In this document: in pieces, positions 14,004 through 27,290 of the stretch
How the letters are laid out: every line of letters begins with the position of its first letter
How positions within the stretch are numbered: the first letter of the stretch is position 1
Assembly (NCBI GenBank): GCA_963082975.1
Contig: OY720348.1
Location: forward strand, 73,309,719-73,373,718
Reading direction: 5' to 3'
DNA from: Labia minor
Taxonomy: Eukaryota > Arthropoda > Insecta > Dermaptera > Spongiphoridae
Length of the DNA: 64,000 bases
The notes under the pieces: model-generated
Databases searched by the model: none
The model's input: the letters and a program-made list of their open reading frames with translations, nothing else
What the model was told of the DNA's origin: nothing
Position numbers and translations under genes: made by a program

Positions 14004-14747
14004 TATAATAACAAGCTGTTTTATATTTTTAAGTTTCTAAATTTTAATCGTATGGAATAATTTTTTGGAAGAGTTTTTTTAATATAACAAAAAAATAATT
14101 TTTTTTCTAATCACCAAGTAACTGCTAATTAATAATTAAAATTCTAGGATAAATGCATTTCATTGGTTATTTATTGACGAATGAGTTAATGTCACGAACA
14201 CTTTCTATTTAATATACCGAAAGAACATTTGAAAATGGATTAAATCTAACAGTTAATGAATCATTAAATTAGATCATCAAAAATTAATATAGTCTCCTGA
14301 AAAGTAAGTTTCAGTTGAGGCAAAATGAAATGAAATATTTTCCGATTAAAATAGGAAAATAATAATCTTGCTATAATTATGATTGTAAATATTTTAGAAA
14401 GTAGAGAGAAATATAAATATTAAAAAAATTTTATAAAATAACGTTTTTCTCCTGGACTAAAAAGAATAAAATAATTTTTCTATAAGTGACCAAGTTTATG
14501 GATGAATTGCTTCATATTCAACGAAAAACGTTGAGCGCATTTAGTTTTATTTATTCATATGAAAAATCAAGTCAAATTTTTGTAATAATAAAAATTGAAT
14601 AATATAATTATTATATTATATTTATAAATCAATAATTAATCAAAATATGAGATTTTAAAAATGTAGATTGGATATTGTACTCATATTATCTTCATAAAAA
14701 TGGTTTTATTTTATTGGTTTGTTTCATTTTCTCTCCGGTACATATAT

Positions 14748-14786
14748 AAAACAATACCTCCCTTACTATCGTCGGTCGGTAAAAAA
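14748..14786 (+). mobile_element. solo family A 3' end
   Basis: About 38 bp identical to the terminal block of family A (CGTCGGTCGG then TAAAAA), with no element sequence upstream. Confidence 0.5.
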
Positions 14787-14836
14787 GGTTCTCTCCTCTA
14801 TGCCATTTGAGGGGAAACATACCCACCCCTCTTTTA

Positions 14837-15410
14837 TTGGCACCAAACCTGATTAATAGAATTCATCATTAATTTTAATGTTATAAAATATTTTTAATTA
14901 CTTTCAAAATGAAAATCTATCCTGAAATCAATATGTATGCTTTAGAATCCGTTGAAAAAAATTAATCGGAGCAATACAAAAGTAGTTAGTTACTTGAAAA
15001 TAGAATAAAACAAAAAAAAATGATTATAATTATATCAAGTAAATGTTATTATTGAAGTAATGTTTTTAAAATATATTTATTATAATTATTATATTAATTA
15101 AAAATTCCTCTTTTAATGTTATTCATTATTTTGAATTTTTTTCATAATGAAAACCAACTCAATATTTATCCGTCAGATAACGTGAATTAAAATTCAAACA
15201 TTAAAGCAATTATTCGATATAATGACATGAAAATTAATTAATTATAATTCAATTATATTTCTTCTATACCTTCTAGGGATCTATTGAAATATCTATAAAA
15301 TATTTTAAAAGTTTAGATCAATTTAATGTTGATGAAAAATCGATTTCAATTTGTCATAAGGGCAAACAAACAGACAGACAGACATAAAGCGGAGTTGATC
15401 AAAACGTTAT
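14837..15410 (+). mobile_element. repeat family R3, long copy
   Basis: Shares GGCACCAAACCTGATTAAT, GTTAGTTACTTG and the later CTTCTAGGGATC...CAGACAGACAGACAT segments with 29.8-30.05 kb (reverse) and 36.69-37.11 kb. No coding content recognised. Class uncertain. Confidence 0.5.
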
Positions 15411-15490
15411 AATATAAGATCAAGTTTAAAATGAAATTGGAAGAAGATAAAAATTCTTCTCGTCCTTGAATGTTAATTTCAATTTAAAAT

Positions 15491-16150
15491 AAGTTGACCT
15501 GTGGCCAGGTCCGAACCGACAGACTGTTTGAAATAAATTAATTTCCAGCTACAGAAACAATTTCAAATAATTTTAATATATCTATTAATGTAATAAAAAA
15601 CAGATATGGATATAACATAAATATTTTTAATTTTATTTTATTTATAATATATATGTAAGACCAGACTGTGACGTCATGAATGGCTGGATGACGTCATATA
15701 ATTTTAAATCAAGAAAAAACTAATAAATATGATTTTTCTCGAGGATAAAACCAATACAAAGTGCATGATTCGTGGTGATATATAAAAAAATCTCCTTTGG
15801 TGTGAAAATAACCCTTTCCTTCCTATCGTCGATCGCTAATACTACGACTTCCGGTTTCCGGAATTGCACCAAAAGTTGATCAATTCATCCCACTGATGCA
15901 TTAAGTAAATATACCAAATTTCATCAAAATCGGTTGAGCCGTTCAGGCTGTACACATCTATACGGACGGACGGACGGACAGACGGACGGACAGACGGACG
16001 GACAGACGGACAGACGGACGGACAGACATCATGCTAAAAATACTTTTTTCTGTTTAGAAAATGCATGATTCGTGGAGATATGTAAAAATCTCCACATGTG
16101 AAATTTGGTGTGAAAACAATACCTCCCTTACTATCGTCGGTCGGTAAAAA
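15491..16150 (+). mobile_element. Helentron-type short element, family A, copy 2
   Basis: Full-length family A copy with a longer GGAC/AGAC minisatellite (about 15963-16025). The 5' subterminal repeat carries changes (CCGACAGACTG). CRE palindromes lie at 15669-15676 and 15689-15696. Confidence 0.75.
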
Positions 16151-18079
16151 AATGATAAAAAGGAAATTGGAAAATATTTCCAATCGATATCGATTATTAG
16201 TCGATTTTATTGAAAGGGAATGAAAATTGAAATAGAGTAGCTTGTCATTAATAATTCAAAGATAAGTGATGAGGGGAGGGGGAAATATTATTGATTCCAT
16301 TCACTTACACTGATTTCAACATTCTATTCATCAGAAAAATAAAAAAAAAATCACATATCCGGCTGATTTATATTAATAATTATATTTTTACATATGACCT
16401 CGTCCAATTTCAATTCCAACTGTTCTATATCGAGATCTATTCTATAATATCTGCCAATGGAAGACCTTGGCGTGTTTGGAAGGAACCGATCCCGTTCATT
16501 TATCCAATTTTAGTGGAACGAGGAGCGATTTTTAGAGGATACCAACTTCCGAAATACCAACATTCGCTTTTTCCTCTTAATCCATTATTTTTTAATTTCA
16601 TTGTAATCAATCCACCCTTTTCCCCCCTCTCCATGCTGTCTTCCACTTGTTGATGCATTCCAGCGCATTGCAACATCGAATCACTACCCAACGGCCCAGA
16701 TGATTTATCCAAAAAAAGAAACACAAAATAAATAAAAAAGAACGTTGTGCATTAATTGGATCATTTTTTTTAATTACGCATGTTGGTTGGGAGAGCGGGT
16801 GGATAAAGGATGAAAGATGGAGAATCGAGAGCAAAAAGGAAAAGGCAGGAGAAGGAGGGGGGGGGGGGGGGGGCGCTCTGAATTCCAAGTGCGGGAGCGG
16901 AGCATCTCGGGTGTTGAGCCTTCGCCATTTGGGACGAGGTTACTTCCCCACTTACTTAGCTTAGTTACTCCAATTCAAATAAAAATTGAAAACACACCAC
17001 ACGCTGGACTCTGGACCATTCTCCTAGAATGGAACAAACCCCAAATTATTTCCATTCTCAAACAAGTAATAGAAAAAAATAAATTCTTACTTAAAAATGC
17101 TAAAACTCAATTGAAAGTATTAAAAAGTAATTAGAAATCAAATAAAAAATTGTATGCTTCGACGAGATTCGTTCCGAAGACATGAATTTTTTAAGCTGAC
17201 GCTCCACCATCTTATATTCTATTATTATTTATTTATCTAACTTGTTTTTTGTTTTTGGCATTTCGTTAATTGAGTTTTCCTAATTTCTATTTTCTTATTT
17301 AAATATTTGGAATTTAGAGACTCCAGTTAACGCTCCAAATTCCTATTTTCTTCCCCACACCACCTTCTTACTCACTGGTTACCCTTCTTCTGTTAATAAT
17401 AAAAATCATCAACTAACCAATATAAAAAGAACTCCATTCACCCATCGATTTGCTCTTTCGAACGCTATCATTTCAGTAAAAAATCATTTTTTTATGTATA
17501 ATAAAATTTTAAGTATTCATTACGATATTTCAAGCAACCGAATTTAAAAATCACCAGCCACCCTCCCAACAAATTCTTTAAAGCTTAAAAATGTGTGTTA
17601 AATCTTTCTAAAAATACAAAACTAAATAAATAATAATGATAACATCTCAACAACATCGATATTGCTTTCTTTTCTCTCTTCCTTAATATTATATTTATTT
17701 ATTTATTTTTGTTAAACATAAGAAAATGTATTACTTTTATTATTTAATCGAAACAAATATTATTAGTAAAAAGAAAAGTTATTCTATTGTCATTTCAGAG
17801 CAACTTACGAATAGAACATCAGAAAGTGTTTAGAACAAAATTATTAAGAAATTAAAATTTTAAACATTTCTTGTTATTCGCTTAAAATCACATCATTCAT
17901 GTTTATCTCTATTGCAATATTGCCTATTTGTAATACATGCAAAATTATTATTTTATTTTGTTATTTTTAATTAAAATAAAATCATCATTTTTAATTTTAA
18001 TATATTAAGTTTTATATAATTAATATTAATACTATATATTTCGATTAATTGATAAAGAACAAATGATAATCTATATATA
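16151..18079. other. gene-free DNA with a poly-G tract
   Basis: Nothing assignable. 16440-16690 and 16800-16960 are less AT-rich. A G run of about 17 lies at 16858-16873. Open frames here match no family I recognise. Confidence 0.5.
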
Positions 18080-18425
18080 TATATAAAAAGGTTTTTGTCT
18101 GCACATTGCTCAGAATTTAAAAATTTTTGCATATCTTCGCGTTTCATGTGACCTCTAGAATCCAAAAGTGACTTTAGAATTTTTCATGTCTGTCTGTCTG
18201 TCCGGAAAATTACTATTTTATAGACTCAGAATTGGCTGAACCGATTTCTTTGAAATTACATCACAATATTCTTATATACCTCTAGAGTAACATAGGCTAT
18301 AAATTTTATTAATATCTTATCAATAACCGCAGAAATTAATTTTTTAAAGTTTATATAATTCTCCGTGTTGTTCATTCAAGAGCAGCTCGCGGCTCACTGT
18401 CGGCCTAGCGGAATCATTTCAAACA
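18080..18425 (+). mobile_element. repeat family R5 fragment
   Basis: Has a (GTCT)n tract (18189-18201), then TCCGGAAAATTAC and GAACCGATTTC, ending TCGGCCTAGCGGAATC. Sequence just beyond resembles that after 41530. The layout resembles Helentron-type short elements, but termini are not defined. Confidence 0.35.
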
Positions 18426-18572
18426 ATGAATTATCATAGCGATTCCCAATCAAAGAATTATTATAATATTTCACTTTTTATTTTAAATTCTAATATACAA
18501 ATATCAATTCAACTAAATAATTTATTCTAAAAGTTCTCAATTTAATTAATTTAATAAAATATTTATTAGATC

Positions 18573-18750
18573 TCAAATCTCACGCGCCAACACGTGCCAT
18601 GGTGCCATCAATAAAAAACCAAACATGCGCTGGTTTAATATTTATTATTTATAATTTATAATTAATTAAATTTAATTTAAATATAATATATTATGTTATT
18701 TAATCCAATTCAAATTGCGAGATAGAGTCGAGTGGAGACACTCCAGCTAA
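18573..18750 (-). mobile_element. family B fragment (5' end only)
   Basis: The reverse-oriented 5' 180 bp of family B ends at the characteristic GTGGAGACACTCCAGC. The subterminal repeat is altered (GCGAGATAGAGTCG). The rest of the element is missing. Confidence 0.6.
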
Positions 18751-19270
18751 TTTGATATGATATTAATAAAAAATAATATTAAATTGTATATACTTAAATT
18801 TAAAAATTAGAATATTTGAATTTTTTAAAATTTTAACACATGTAATCAATCATATGCATTAAGAATGGAAAATTTTTAAAATCAACTTGCTATTAAATTC
18901 AGAAAAAAAATACTGATATATAGAATATATAGACTATTCGAATATAATTTAAAACTCTTTCTCTCCTTCTATTTTAAATTAAAAAAACGGAGTTTTAAGA
19001 AATTTAGATGCCTTATGCAAAATGGGTGGGTAAATGAATTGGGCTGGAAGAGGAGGCAATTTATTATTTTCTTCTAATTCAGATTTAGGACACACATATC
19101 GTACAACATTATATCAAATCTCGCTAAGAACATTCAATATTTTTGTACACAAATTTTTCAGAGTATTGGCTAAGCGTATCACTCAAAATCAGTTTAAATT
19201 GAAATTTATATAAATTAACAAAGTGAAAACTTTTATTTGTTTAAATTTTATTACAATGAATCAAAAAAAA

Positions 19271-20954
19271 AATTAAATATATAGATCACATGATTAAATG
19301 AAGCAAGAAACTTGAGAGAATATAAATGATGGACGGAGGTCGGACATGACAGAAACTGTAAGCGAAATCTTCATATTGCGACTAATAATTTTCAAATCCC
19401 CTTGCACCACAGAATTAGATAAGTTTCTTTTAAGGGAGGAAAATAACTATGATCTAAAAAAATTAATAAATGAACTTAATAATAAAAAACAAATAAATTA
19501 ATTAATTTAAATTAATACTATTAATGAATATATATATTGGTAATTTATCTATAGTTTTCTACCGTTTATTTTTATATATTGTCTCAAGTCTCTATTTTTG
19601 CATTTTCTCAAGTTTTATTATAATTAAAAATATTCAATAATAAACTATCAATGAAAATAAAATATCAAAATGTAATGTTCGAGAAATATTATACTCTATT
19701 TCACTATTATAACATATACAATACTTAAGAACCATAGGCGGAGGAAATATTAGGAGATATCATTGCGGGTTCAGGCCAAATCGATCAAAATTAATTAAGA
19801 TATTTTCATTATGACATATATTAGGAAAAAAAACCGTGTTCACTAATTATTTGTAGACTTTAATAAAACATACGCATGACTCAATACATCCGGATAAACT
19901 TTTTCAAATTTTAATCTTCAAATTCGTCTTGAAGGTAGTAAAGAAAGAATAAGATGCGGAAATCAATTGTAAAATATTAGGTTACCTAGACGACTTAAAT
20001 ATAATAGGAGATTTGGCAATTGCAATTACAGATAGCGAGGAAAAATTAATGGAGGTAGGAAAAGAGATGGGGTTTGAAATTAATAGTGATAAATAAAAAT
20101 ATTTAGTAACAAAGAGGAACAGTATTAATATACACAAAATGTAAAATTTGAATATGTTGAAAAATTGAATGTAGTCACGAAGAATAATAATATTTGAGAA
20201 GAATTTAAATCGAGGTTGCAATAGGGAAACGCCTGTTATCACGCAGTAAAGAGGCTTATCTCATCAAAATTATTATCAAAGGCAATCAAAATTAAAACAC
20301 AAAACAATTATTTTGTCTGTTGTATTATATGGGTGGGAGGCATGGTCTATGACCCTGGGAGATGAGAGTAGATTCAGAGTATTTGAGAATAGGATTCTTC
20401 CCTGCATTTATTGGCCAAAGACAGATGAGGTCACCGGGGAATGGGGGAGACTGCATAACAAGAAATTGCATGGCCTCTCTACATCTTCAGAAATAGTTAG
20501 GGTTATAAAAGGGAAAAAGCTGCGATAGGCAGGACACGTGGCTAGAATGGGAGAGGAAAAATATATTGGTGGGGAGACCGATTGGAAAACGTCCGCTTGG
20601 AAAACCAATGGCGCGTAGGAAGGGACGACAGAGAGATGGGACAAGGGCTCAGGAAAGGGACACTTGGAGAAATGTGGTTGTTGCGGCCAAGAACTTTCGA
20701 GTATCTTTGAGCCACATAGATAGATAGATATACCATATACAATAATAATAAATATAATTAATTTACTGATTAAATTGAAATATATTTTTAAATAAGAACA
20801 CAAAAAGAAATGAATGTTTTATGTAATATACGGATTGAAACAAAATGGATGAAAACCTTTTACTACTTTCAACCAAATACCACTCGGGGGTATAGGGGGC
20901 GGAGCCCCCGTCTAGGTGTGAAGAGCGCCGAAGGCGCTCTGAGCAGCTAGTATA
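19271..20954 (+). mobile_element. Helitron-like repeat (R4) with intact 3' end, interrupted by a LINE
   Basis: R4 sequence at 19271-19723 and 20734-20954 matches 41668-42389 continuously. Its 3' end shows the canonical Helitron layout: hairpin AGAGCGCC-GAA-GGCGCTCT, a 6-nt spacer, then CTAG before T (about 20951). A GC-rich hairpin GGGGGC-GGA-GCCCCC lies just upstream. No coding capacity is recognised. Confidence 0.55.
19724..20733 (+). pseudogene. 5'-truncated RTE-like LINE with (GATA)n tail
   Basis: Frameshifted reverse-transcriptase remnants. An N-terminal CGFRPNRS-type block lies near 19770. A C-terminal frame (20313-20528) has VVLYGWEAWSM, GEWGRLHNKKL and IVRVIKGKKLR, continuing past a stop into AGHVARMGE. 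The insert is bounded by an 11-bp direct repeat CATATACAATA (19713-19723 and 20734-20744), a target-site duplication, and ends in GATAGATAGATA, as RTE-type LINEs do with short simple repeats. Many stops; inactive. Clade assignment is inference. Confidence 0.7.
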
Positions 20955-21030
20955 TATATATATATATATATATAAAATTCACTTTTTATTTCAAATAAAA
21001 GGAGATGGAGAATTTGATTATGAAAATGAA

Positions 21031-21393
21031 TTTCAGCTTGATTGAATCGCTGAAAGTACCGGAATTAATTTTTTAACACTTTGACTGGCAATCACGCGCC
21101 AGCACGAGTCGTGGTGCCATCAACAAAGAACCAAACATGCGCTGTTTTAATAAATATTAAATATTTATTTAATTTATAATTTAATTAATTAAATTTAATT
21201 TAAATATAATATATGTAATTTAATCCAATTCACAAATTGCGAGATAGTCGAGTGGAGACACTCCAGATTTTTATTATTTATTAATTTTAATTTATAAGTT
21301 ATAATTAATTAAATTTAATTTAAATATAATATATATTATGTTATTTAATCCAATTCAAATTTGCGAGATAGACAATTGGAGACACTCTCGATT
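21031..21393 (-). mobile_element. family B fragment with two successive 5' ends
   Basis: Reverse-oriented family B 5' portion ends at about 21266. It is followed immediately by a second, shorter 5' end (about 21267-21393) with a degraded terminus. The microsatellite and 3' hairpin are absent. Confidence 0.6.
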
Positions 21394-21683
21394 TATATAT
21401 ATATATATATATATATAGATATAGATATATATAGAAGATAGATAGATTGTTATAAGATAGCTATCATGAAAAGTTATTTCTGGTTTATTTTCACGTTTTA
21501 ATGAGAGATTGGAGGATCGACATTTCTGGAGAATTTTCTGGAGGAAATTTTTGGAATACTGGATCTTGTTTCTGAAGCTCTGAAGAATCCTGACTACTAG
21601 CACTGACACTAAATCCCGTCTGGTTCGTATCACAGTCCGAGGTCAACATTTCATAATGAAAAACTTTCACGGAAACCGAAACA

Positions 21684-21740
<57 letters not shown>

Positions 21741-22263
21741 AGTTTATAAAAATTTAAAATTAAAATTAACTTAGATTATAAATTGTTTCTTCTTCTTGAA
21801 ATTTTCATTAATAAGCGTTGTACTTTGTAAAAACGGACTCAATCTATATTCTAGTAAAAATTTACCTTTAAGTTAAAATTAGCCTAGAATGTATTTATTT
21901 ATTTAAAGTTTAGTCTTTAAAACACCAATTGTTTGACTAATATTTAAATGTTTGTTTTTTTTATAATTAACTCTTCTCTTTCCCTCTCCCTCCAATGTAT
22001 ATATATACGATCATATTATATGTTTTTTGAAATATTTGAATTCGCTTAAACAATTTATCACCTTGTAAGAAACAATTTTTTTTTTTGTTATATAAAAATC
22101 TTTCTTTGTAAAATGGTAAGTGATTTGAAATGAGCGCTGTCAGGTATGCAAGGTCATTACTCAAACAAGTAAGTATACGTTACAAATAACCATTGGAAAT
22201 GAGTGAAGAAACCTTTGGCATTTGTAAAAATTTTAAATCTCCAGAGCAAGGCAAATTAATTTA

Positions 22264-22297
<34 letters not shown>

Positions 22298-22587
22298 GAA
22301 TTTATAGAAGAAAATAATGACAAACATAACTAATCTAACCTACAGATTGGATTGGATTGATTTAATTATTTTTTATTGAATCTCTGCATGACAAATGGCT
22401 TTAGAAATGTAGCAAGATGGATGGATAGCAACGATGAAGCAAGAAGTTTAGTGGACGGATGCCTGGCGAAAACAAACCAATTCCTTTTCGTTTTAGGAAT
22501 TTACGTCCCCCTTTCAGTATTTGAAAATTATATCTAACTACACCATTTATAAATATTTTCTTAAAATAAAATTGAAATGATTCTTTA

Positions 22588-22827
22588 GTTTGATAGAAAA
22601 CGACGAATTTTGAATAATGCCCATGTACCAAATTTCATGATTCTAGCTCCAACCGTTTTTGCCTAATCTTGTCTACACACACACACACTGACACACACAT
22701 ACACAGCCATTTTTCTCAGCCTTAGTGAAATTGATTCAGGAACCTTCAAAACGTATAAAAACATCAAAATCTCAACATCGAAAATTTTCGTCATCGCAAT
22801 ACTATCTCTCGCGAGATAGTAAAAAAA
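22588..22827 (+). mobile_element. family B fragment (3' end only)
   Basis: The 3' 240 bp of family B, including a short (AC)n tract and the terminal hairpin GCGAGATAGT followed by A's. The 5' part is missing. Confidence 0.65.
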
Positions 22828-25202
22828 ATAAAAATTTGATAGACAATTTAATTGGAGCATTTCACTTGTATTATGTGACATTGGAAAAAGTTTTTGAAAA
22901 TTATAAATCGTTTGTTAATTTTCATTTATTCTTTTCTTTATCCCAAACACCTATCTATCTATCTATAATAATATACATATTGTATATATATTCTCTGGTA
23001 AAAAAAATTTCTGATATTTCTGACAGTGGAAGATGTTCTTTTCCAATGTCCACTGTACATCTTGTATGTCTTATGTTCTATAATATCAATAAATTATATT
23101 TTCTTTTCTTTGAATCGATTTATTCTATTGCCTATCTATACCATAGTAATTTTATAATTAATAGATGTAAATTTTGTTGAATATCAATTTCTCTGGGCAT
23201 TAATGTTTAATATTATTGTTTGTTTGTTTTTTTGTTGGTGTTTTATCCTAAGTAATTAACTTTACAAGGATATTTATCTGTACAAACGATTAAGGAAAAG
23301 TTCATTTGCTTGCATCGAGGAAAATTATGATGACATTTTTATATTCGGTATTCATGAAATAAACTTTCATAGATATTGATATATAAGTATTTATTGATAT
23401 ATCAGCATTTGATTCTAAAATTAATAGCAAATCGATTTTATTTTAATTTTGTTTTTGTTTCGCGCTACTGAACTTGAAAGTTCTTACTTAGCAGCAGTAA
23501 TGTTTAATTTATTTGCTGATATTCTATAAACTAACTAGAAAATATTAATAATAGAAAATAGAAAAATACTTATTAAACGATATTACTTATAGTAATTAAT
23601 TTTAATACGAGTATTTTAAAAATTTATTAAATTTTTTCAACATGAAATTTATTCTCTAGCTATCCTCTTGTATATTAATTATAAACAGCTTTCAATTTTT
23701 CATTACGCTCTTTCTTCTTTAAATTAACATGGAATATATTAATGGAATAGCATATTTTTGATAAGATTAAAATATGTATATATTGATAAGAATAATAATA
23801 TTAATAATAATCAAGTTCAAGATCAACACTCAATGACTTTTGTTTTTTATTTTTAATTTTACTTAATCTTATCATAAGAAAAGATTACATTTTTTTGAAT
23901 TTAAAAAGTATAATAAAAATTATTCTTATTATACTTAAACAAATAAAAAAAAATCCTTGAATAATATATGAATAAAGTTATTCCCGGGTGATTTTCACGT
24001 TTTATTTCAATTTTCAAGAATATTTTTTAAGGAAGAAATTTTCTGGATTATGGGTTGATTAGATGAGAAATCTTGGATTTGTTGCTTTCTGAAGCTCTGG
24101 AAAATCGTTGTTAGTATAGGATGGACACGAAAACACGCCTGGCTCGGGCTGTCGTGCGAGTTTCCAAAAACTTTGCAATCAACTTTACAGAGAAAACATA
24201 AAAAATATCTATCTAATCTTTAATTATAAGCAAGCATTCTGACTTAATGAAAATCTGAATTGTATTTATAAAATTTCCATATTTTTTGAAATATGTATTT
24301 AATGTCATATCATGAAAGAATGGTGGGCGATAAAAAACAGATATCGAATACAGTTTCATCATCCAAAAATACATAAGATTCACGTTAGTTGTGTAATAAA
24401 TAAAAAATAAAATTATTCGTTGAGGAATAAAACATTTATACATAATATTTTTTTAAAACTTATTTTATTTATATTCATATTATATGATTCATACTTGGTT
24501 GCACTCAGTAATTGTATATTATTTTCTATTATCTATTAAATGAGGTAGCCAGTAATTATACATACATATATCTATGCTATTCAAATGCCACTCTTTAGAA
24601 TTTTTTTTTTCTTGTTCCTATTTAGCAGAACGTCCAATAGCACACACACACACACACACACATTGGTGTATGAATATTTAATATACCTATTACATTCTAT
24701 TCAACTTATAAAGAACAAATAATGAAATTAATCGATTGAACGGTAGGCATTAATGGAAACATTTTATTATCTTATTTATTATTTTATTTTGTTATCTAAA
24801 CGAAAATTCAAATTCAAAATAGAACTCTTAAAGAGAAAAATTTTTAATTGAATGCTTGGTGTTTCTTTACTTTATGGGTATTTCGGTTGTTGCACCATCC
24901 TCAGAAACTTTTTATACGCTTTTTATTAACATCACTTTTCTGTCTATCTGTAATGTTAATAATTTGTAATTGGATTTTAACCCACTTGTAGTTAAGCGAT
25001 TTCGCTCTAATTTGAAACATATATTGAAAGTCGATGACACTGCAATAATCAAAATATTTATTTTGATTATTTCAAAAATACGGATTTTTAAAATTTGTGA
25101 ATTTAAATGATTGATGTTAATATAATGTTATATTTATCTTTATATTTGCAATTTTTTTATATTATATATTTTCTATACATTTTCTATACAATGTGCTTGT
25201 GT
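22828..25202. other. gene-free AT-rich DNA
   Basis: No gene or clear element. An (AC)n tract lies at 24642-24661, and a dispersed motif (TTGTTGCACCATCCTCAGAA) near 24885. Confidence 0.5.
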
Positions 25203-25500
25203 TGTTCTGTGATTCCGAAAAGAACTCAGTGCCGCATAGTACACGGCAGTATGCCGAATTCTTAGCAACATGGATGGGTCAAAGAAGGAGGGCACCGGGA
25301 CTGCATACTTTGGAATTGTATGACCTCTATGCATGTCCATAGATAGAGTAATAAAATCAAGAGGATTGCGATGGACAGGACAATTAGCAAGAATGGGTGA
25401 TAACAGACTAGGGAAAAATATATTTGTGGGGAAACACCGATTGGGAAACGTCCGCTTGGAAGACCAAAGAGGTGGTGGATGTATAATGTAGGAAGGGACA
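25203..25500 (+). pseudogene. RTE-like LINE fragment, second copy
   Basis: Carries the same C-terminal block as the LINE at 20.3 kb, readable as RVIKSRGLRWTGQLARMGDN before decaying. Truncated at both ends, with frameshifts. No target-site duplication recognised. Confidence 0.55.
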
Positions 25501-25570
25501 TGTGAGAATTAGAAAAAAATAGGAGTTGGATGTACAACCATCCAACTCCTATTTTTATTGTAGCACAGGA

Positions 25571-26175
25571 TAAGCATTTTTATATAAATTTTCTTATAAC
25601 AAATGCATTGAAATGATTATTCGAATACGATTTAACCAGGAAAGCAAAACTATTAGCTTCAATCCAATTCATCTTGTATTTGTATAATCATAATATACAT
25701 ATAAATTAATTATATATTATATATTATAATTATATAATATATATATATATAAATTTATAATTAATAAATTTATTGAAATAGTTGTTGTTAATCACCTATT
25801 AGGAAGTCTTCTCATTTAGCTTAGCGGTTGGCGTTCCTTTCACTTTCACAAAACAAATGAAACTAAATAAAATTAACAAATTTAATAAAATAAATATTTT
25901 TCTTTAGAATTTATTTATTATCAATTTCATGAGAATTGGCCGACTTGCTTATCGGATAAAATAACCACCGAATTGTGCTGTTCAAGCCCAGCTACATTTA
26001 TTAACATTGCTTAATTTAAAAAAAACGAAATATAAATAAAAAATAAAAAGGAAAATTAATAATATAATTAATATTTTTTGTAAGAATAAATTCATATTTT
26101 TTTTTATTTTTTTTTTTATTTAAATAAAATATAAAAATAAAATGACTTGGAGGAGGTTTTCTAAAAATTGTAAAT
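25571..26175 (+). repeat. near-tandem duplication, unit 1
   Basis: About 600 bp repeated 770 bp downstream. It contains TAGCTTAGCGG, a perfect match to the Pol III A-box consensus, and further on GTTCAAGCCC, a B-box match, about 150 bp apart, which is too far for a simple tRNA promoter. No coding content. Confidence 0.65.
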
Positions 26176-26340
26176 GAGTTAAAAAGAAATATTTTTCCTG
26201 ATAAATTTTTAATTATATATTTATATATATATTATTAAATTATTCTTTAAATTTCGATTTATTTTATTTTATTCTGAATTATTTTAAAAACAAAAAAAAA
26301 CGATTTAATTTGATCAAAATATTTCAAGTATTGAAGAGAA

Positions 26341-26935
26341 TAACGATTTTTATATAAATTTTCTTATAAATGTTGAAAATTGAAATGAAATGAAATTATA
26401 TTATATCAATGATTATTCGAATATGATTTAACGAGGAAAACAAAACTGTTAGCTTCAATCCAATTCATCTTGTATTTGTATAATCATAATATACATATAA
26501 ACACAAAAGAATAATACTAATTAATTATATATATTTATATGTAAAATTATAATTAATAAATTTATTGAAATAGTTGTTGTTAATCACCTATTAGGAAGTC
26601 TTCTCAATTTGCTTAGCGGATGGCGTTCTTTCACTTTCACCAAGACAAATGAAACTAAATAAAATTAACAAATTTAATAAAATAAATATTTTTCTTTAGA
26701 ATTTATTTATTATAAATTTCATGGGAATTGGCAGACTTGCTTATCGGAAAAAATAACAACCGAATTGTGCTGTCAAAGTCCAGCTAAAAAAAGGAAATAT
26801 AAATAAAAAATTAAAAGGTAAATGAATAATATAATTAATATTTTTAGTAAGAATAAATTCATTTTTTTTTTATTTTATTTTAATAAAATATACAAATAAA
26901 ATGACTTGGAGGAAGTTCTCTTTAAATTTTGAAGA
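26341..26935 (+). repeat. near-tandem duplication, unit 2
   Basis: Second copy of 25571-26175, from TTTTTATATAAATTTTC to GACTTGGAGGAAG. It has small indels; the A-box-like element is altered (TTGCTTAGCGG) and the B-box match lost. Confidence 0.65.
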
Positions 26936-26983
26936 AGAAATTATTTCAAAAACAAAAAAAATATATATATATATACATATATG

Positions 26984-27016
<33 letters not shown>

Positions 27017-27102
27017 AATATATGTATATATATATATATAAGATATATACATGTATATTGCGATTTTTCTTACTTTTATACTATTATATTTTTATGATTA
27101 GA

Positions 27103-27290
27103 TTAATTTTGGGGAGACCAAGTGGGAAACGGCCGCTGAAAGACCAAGGACAATGTAGGAAGGGATGTGAGAGATATGGGATAGGGTAGGGGTTGGATGG
27201 TTGTAGCACAGGATATAGATATATTTGGAGAAATGAGTTTGCTGGGGCTAAGAACTTTCGAGTTCCGTACAGCCACAGTGATAGATAGTA
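27103..27290 (+). pseudogene. RTE-like LINE fragment, 3' end with GATAGATA
   Basis: Contains the GRPSGKRPLKDQ-type segment and the same 3' terminal DNA (AACTTTCGAGT, then AGCCACA and GATAGATAG) as the copy ending at 20733. This defines the common 3' end of the family. Confidence 0.6.

Noticed and set aside
15960..16030. CRISPR-like short direct repeats
   Set aside because: GGACGGACAGAC repeats are a contiguous minisatellite inside a Helentron-type element, without spacers.
26870..27189. Tyr/Ile repeat frames
   Set aside because: Translation of an (AT)n microsatellite.
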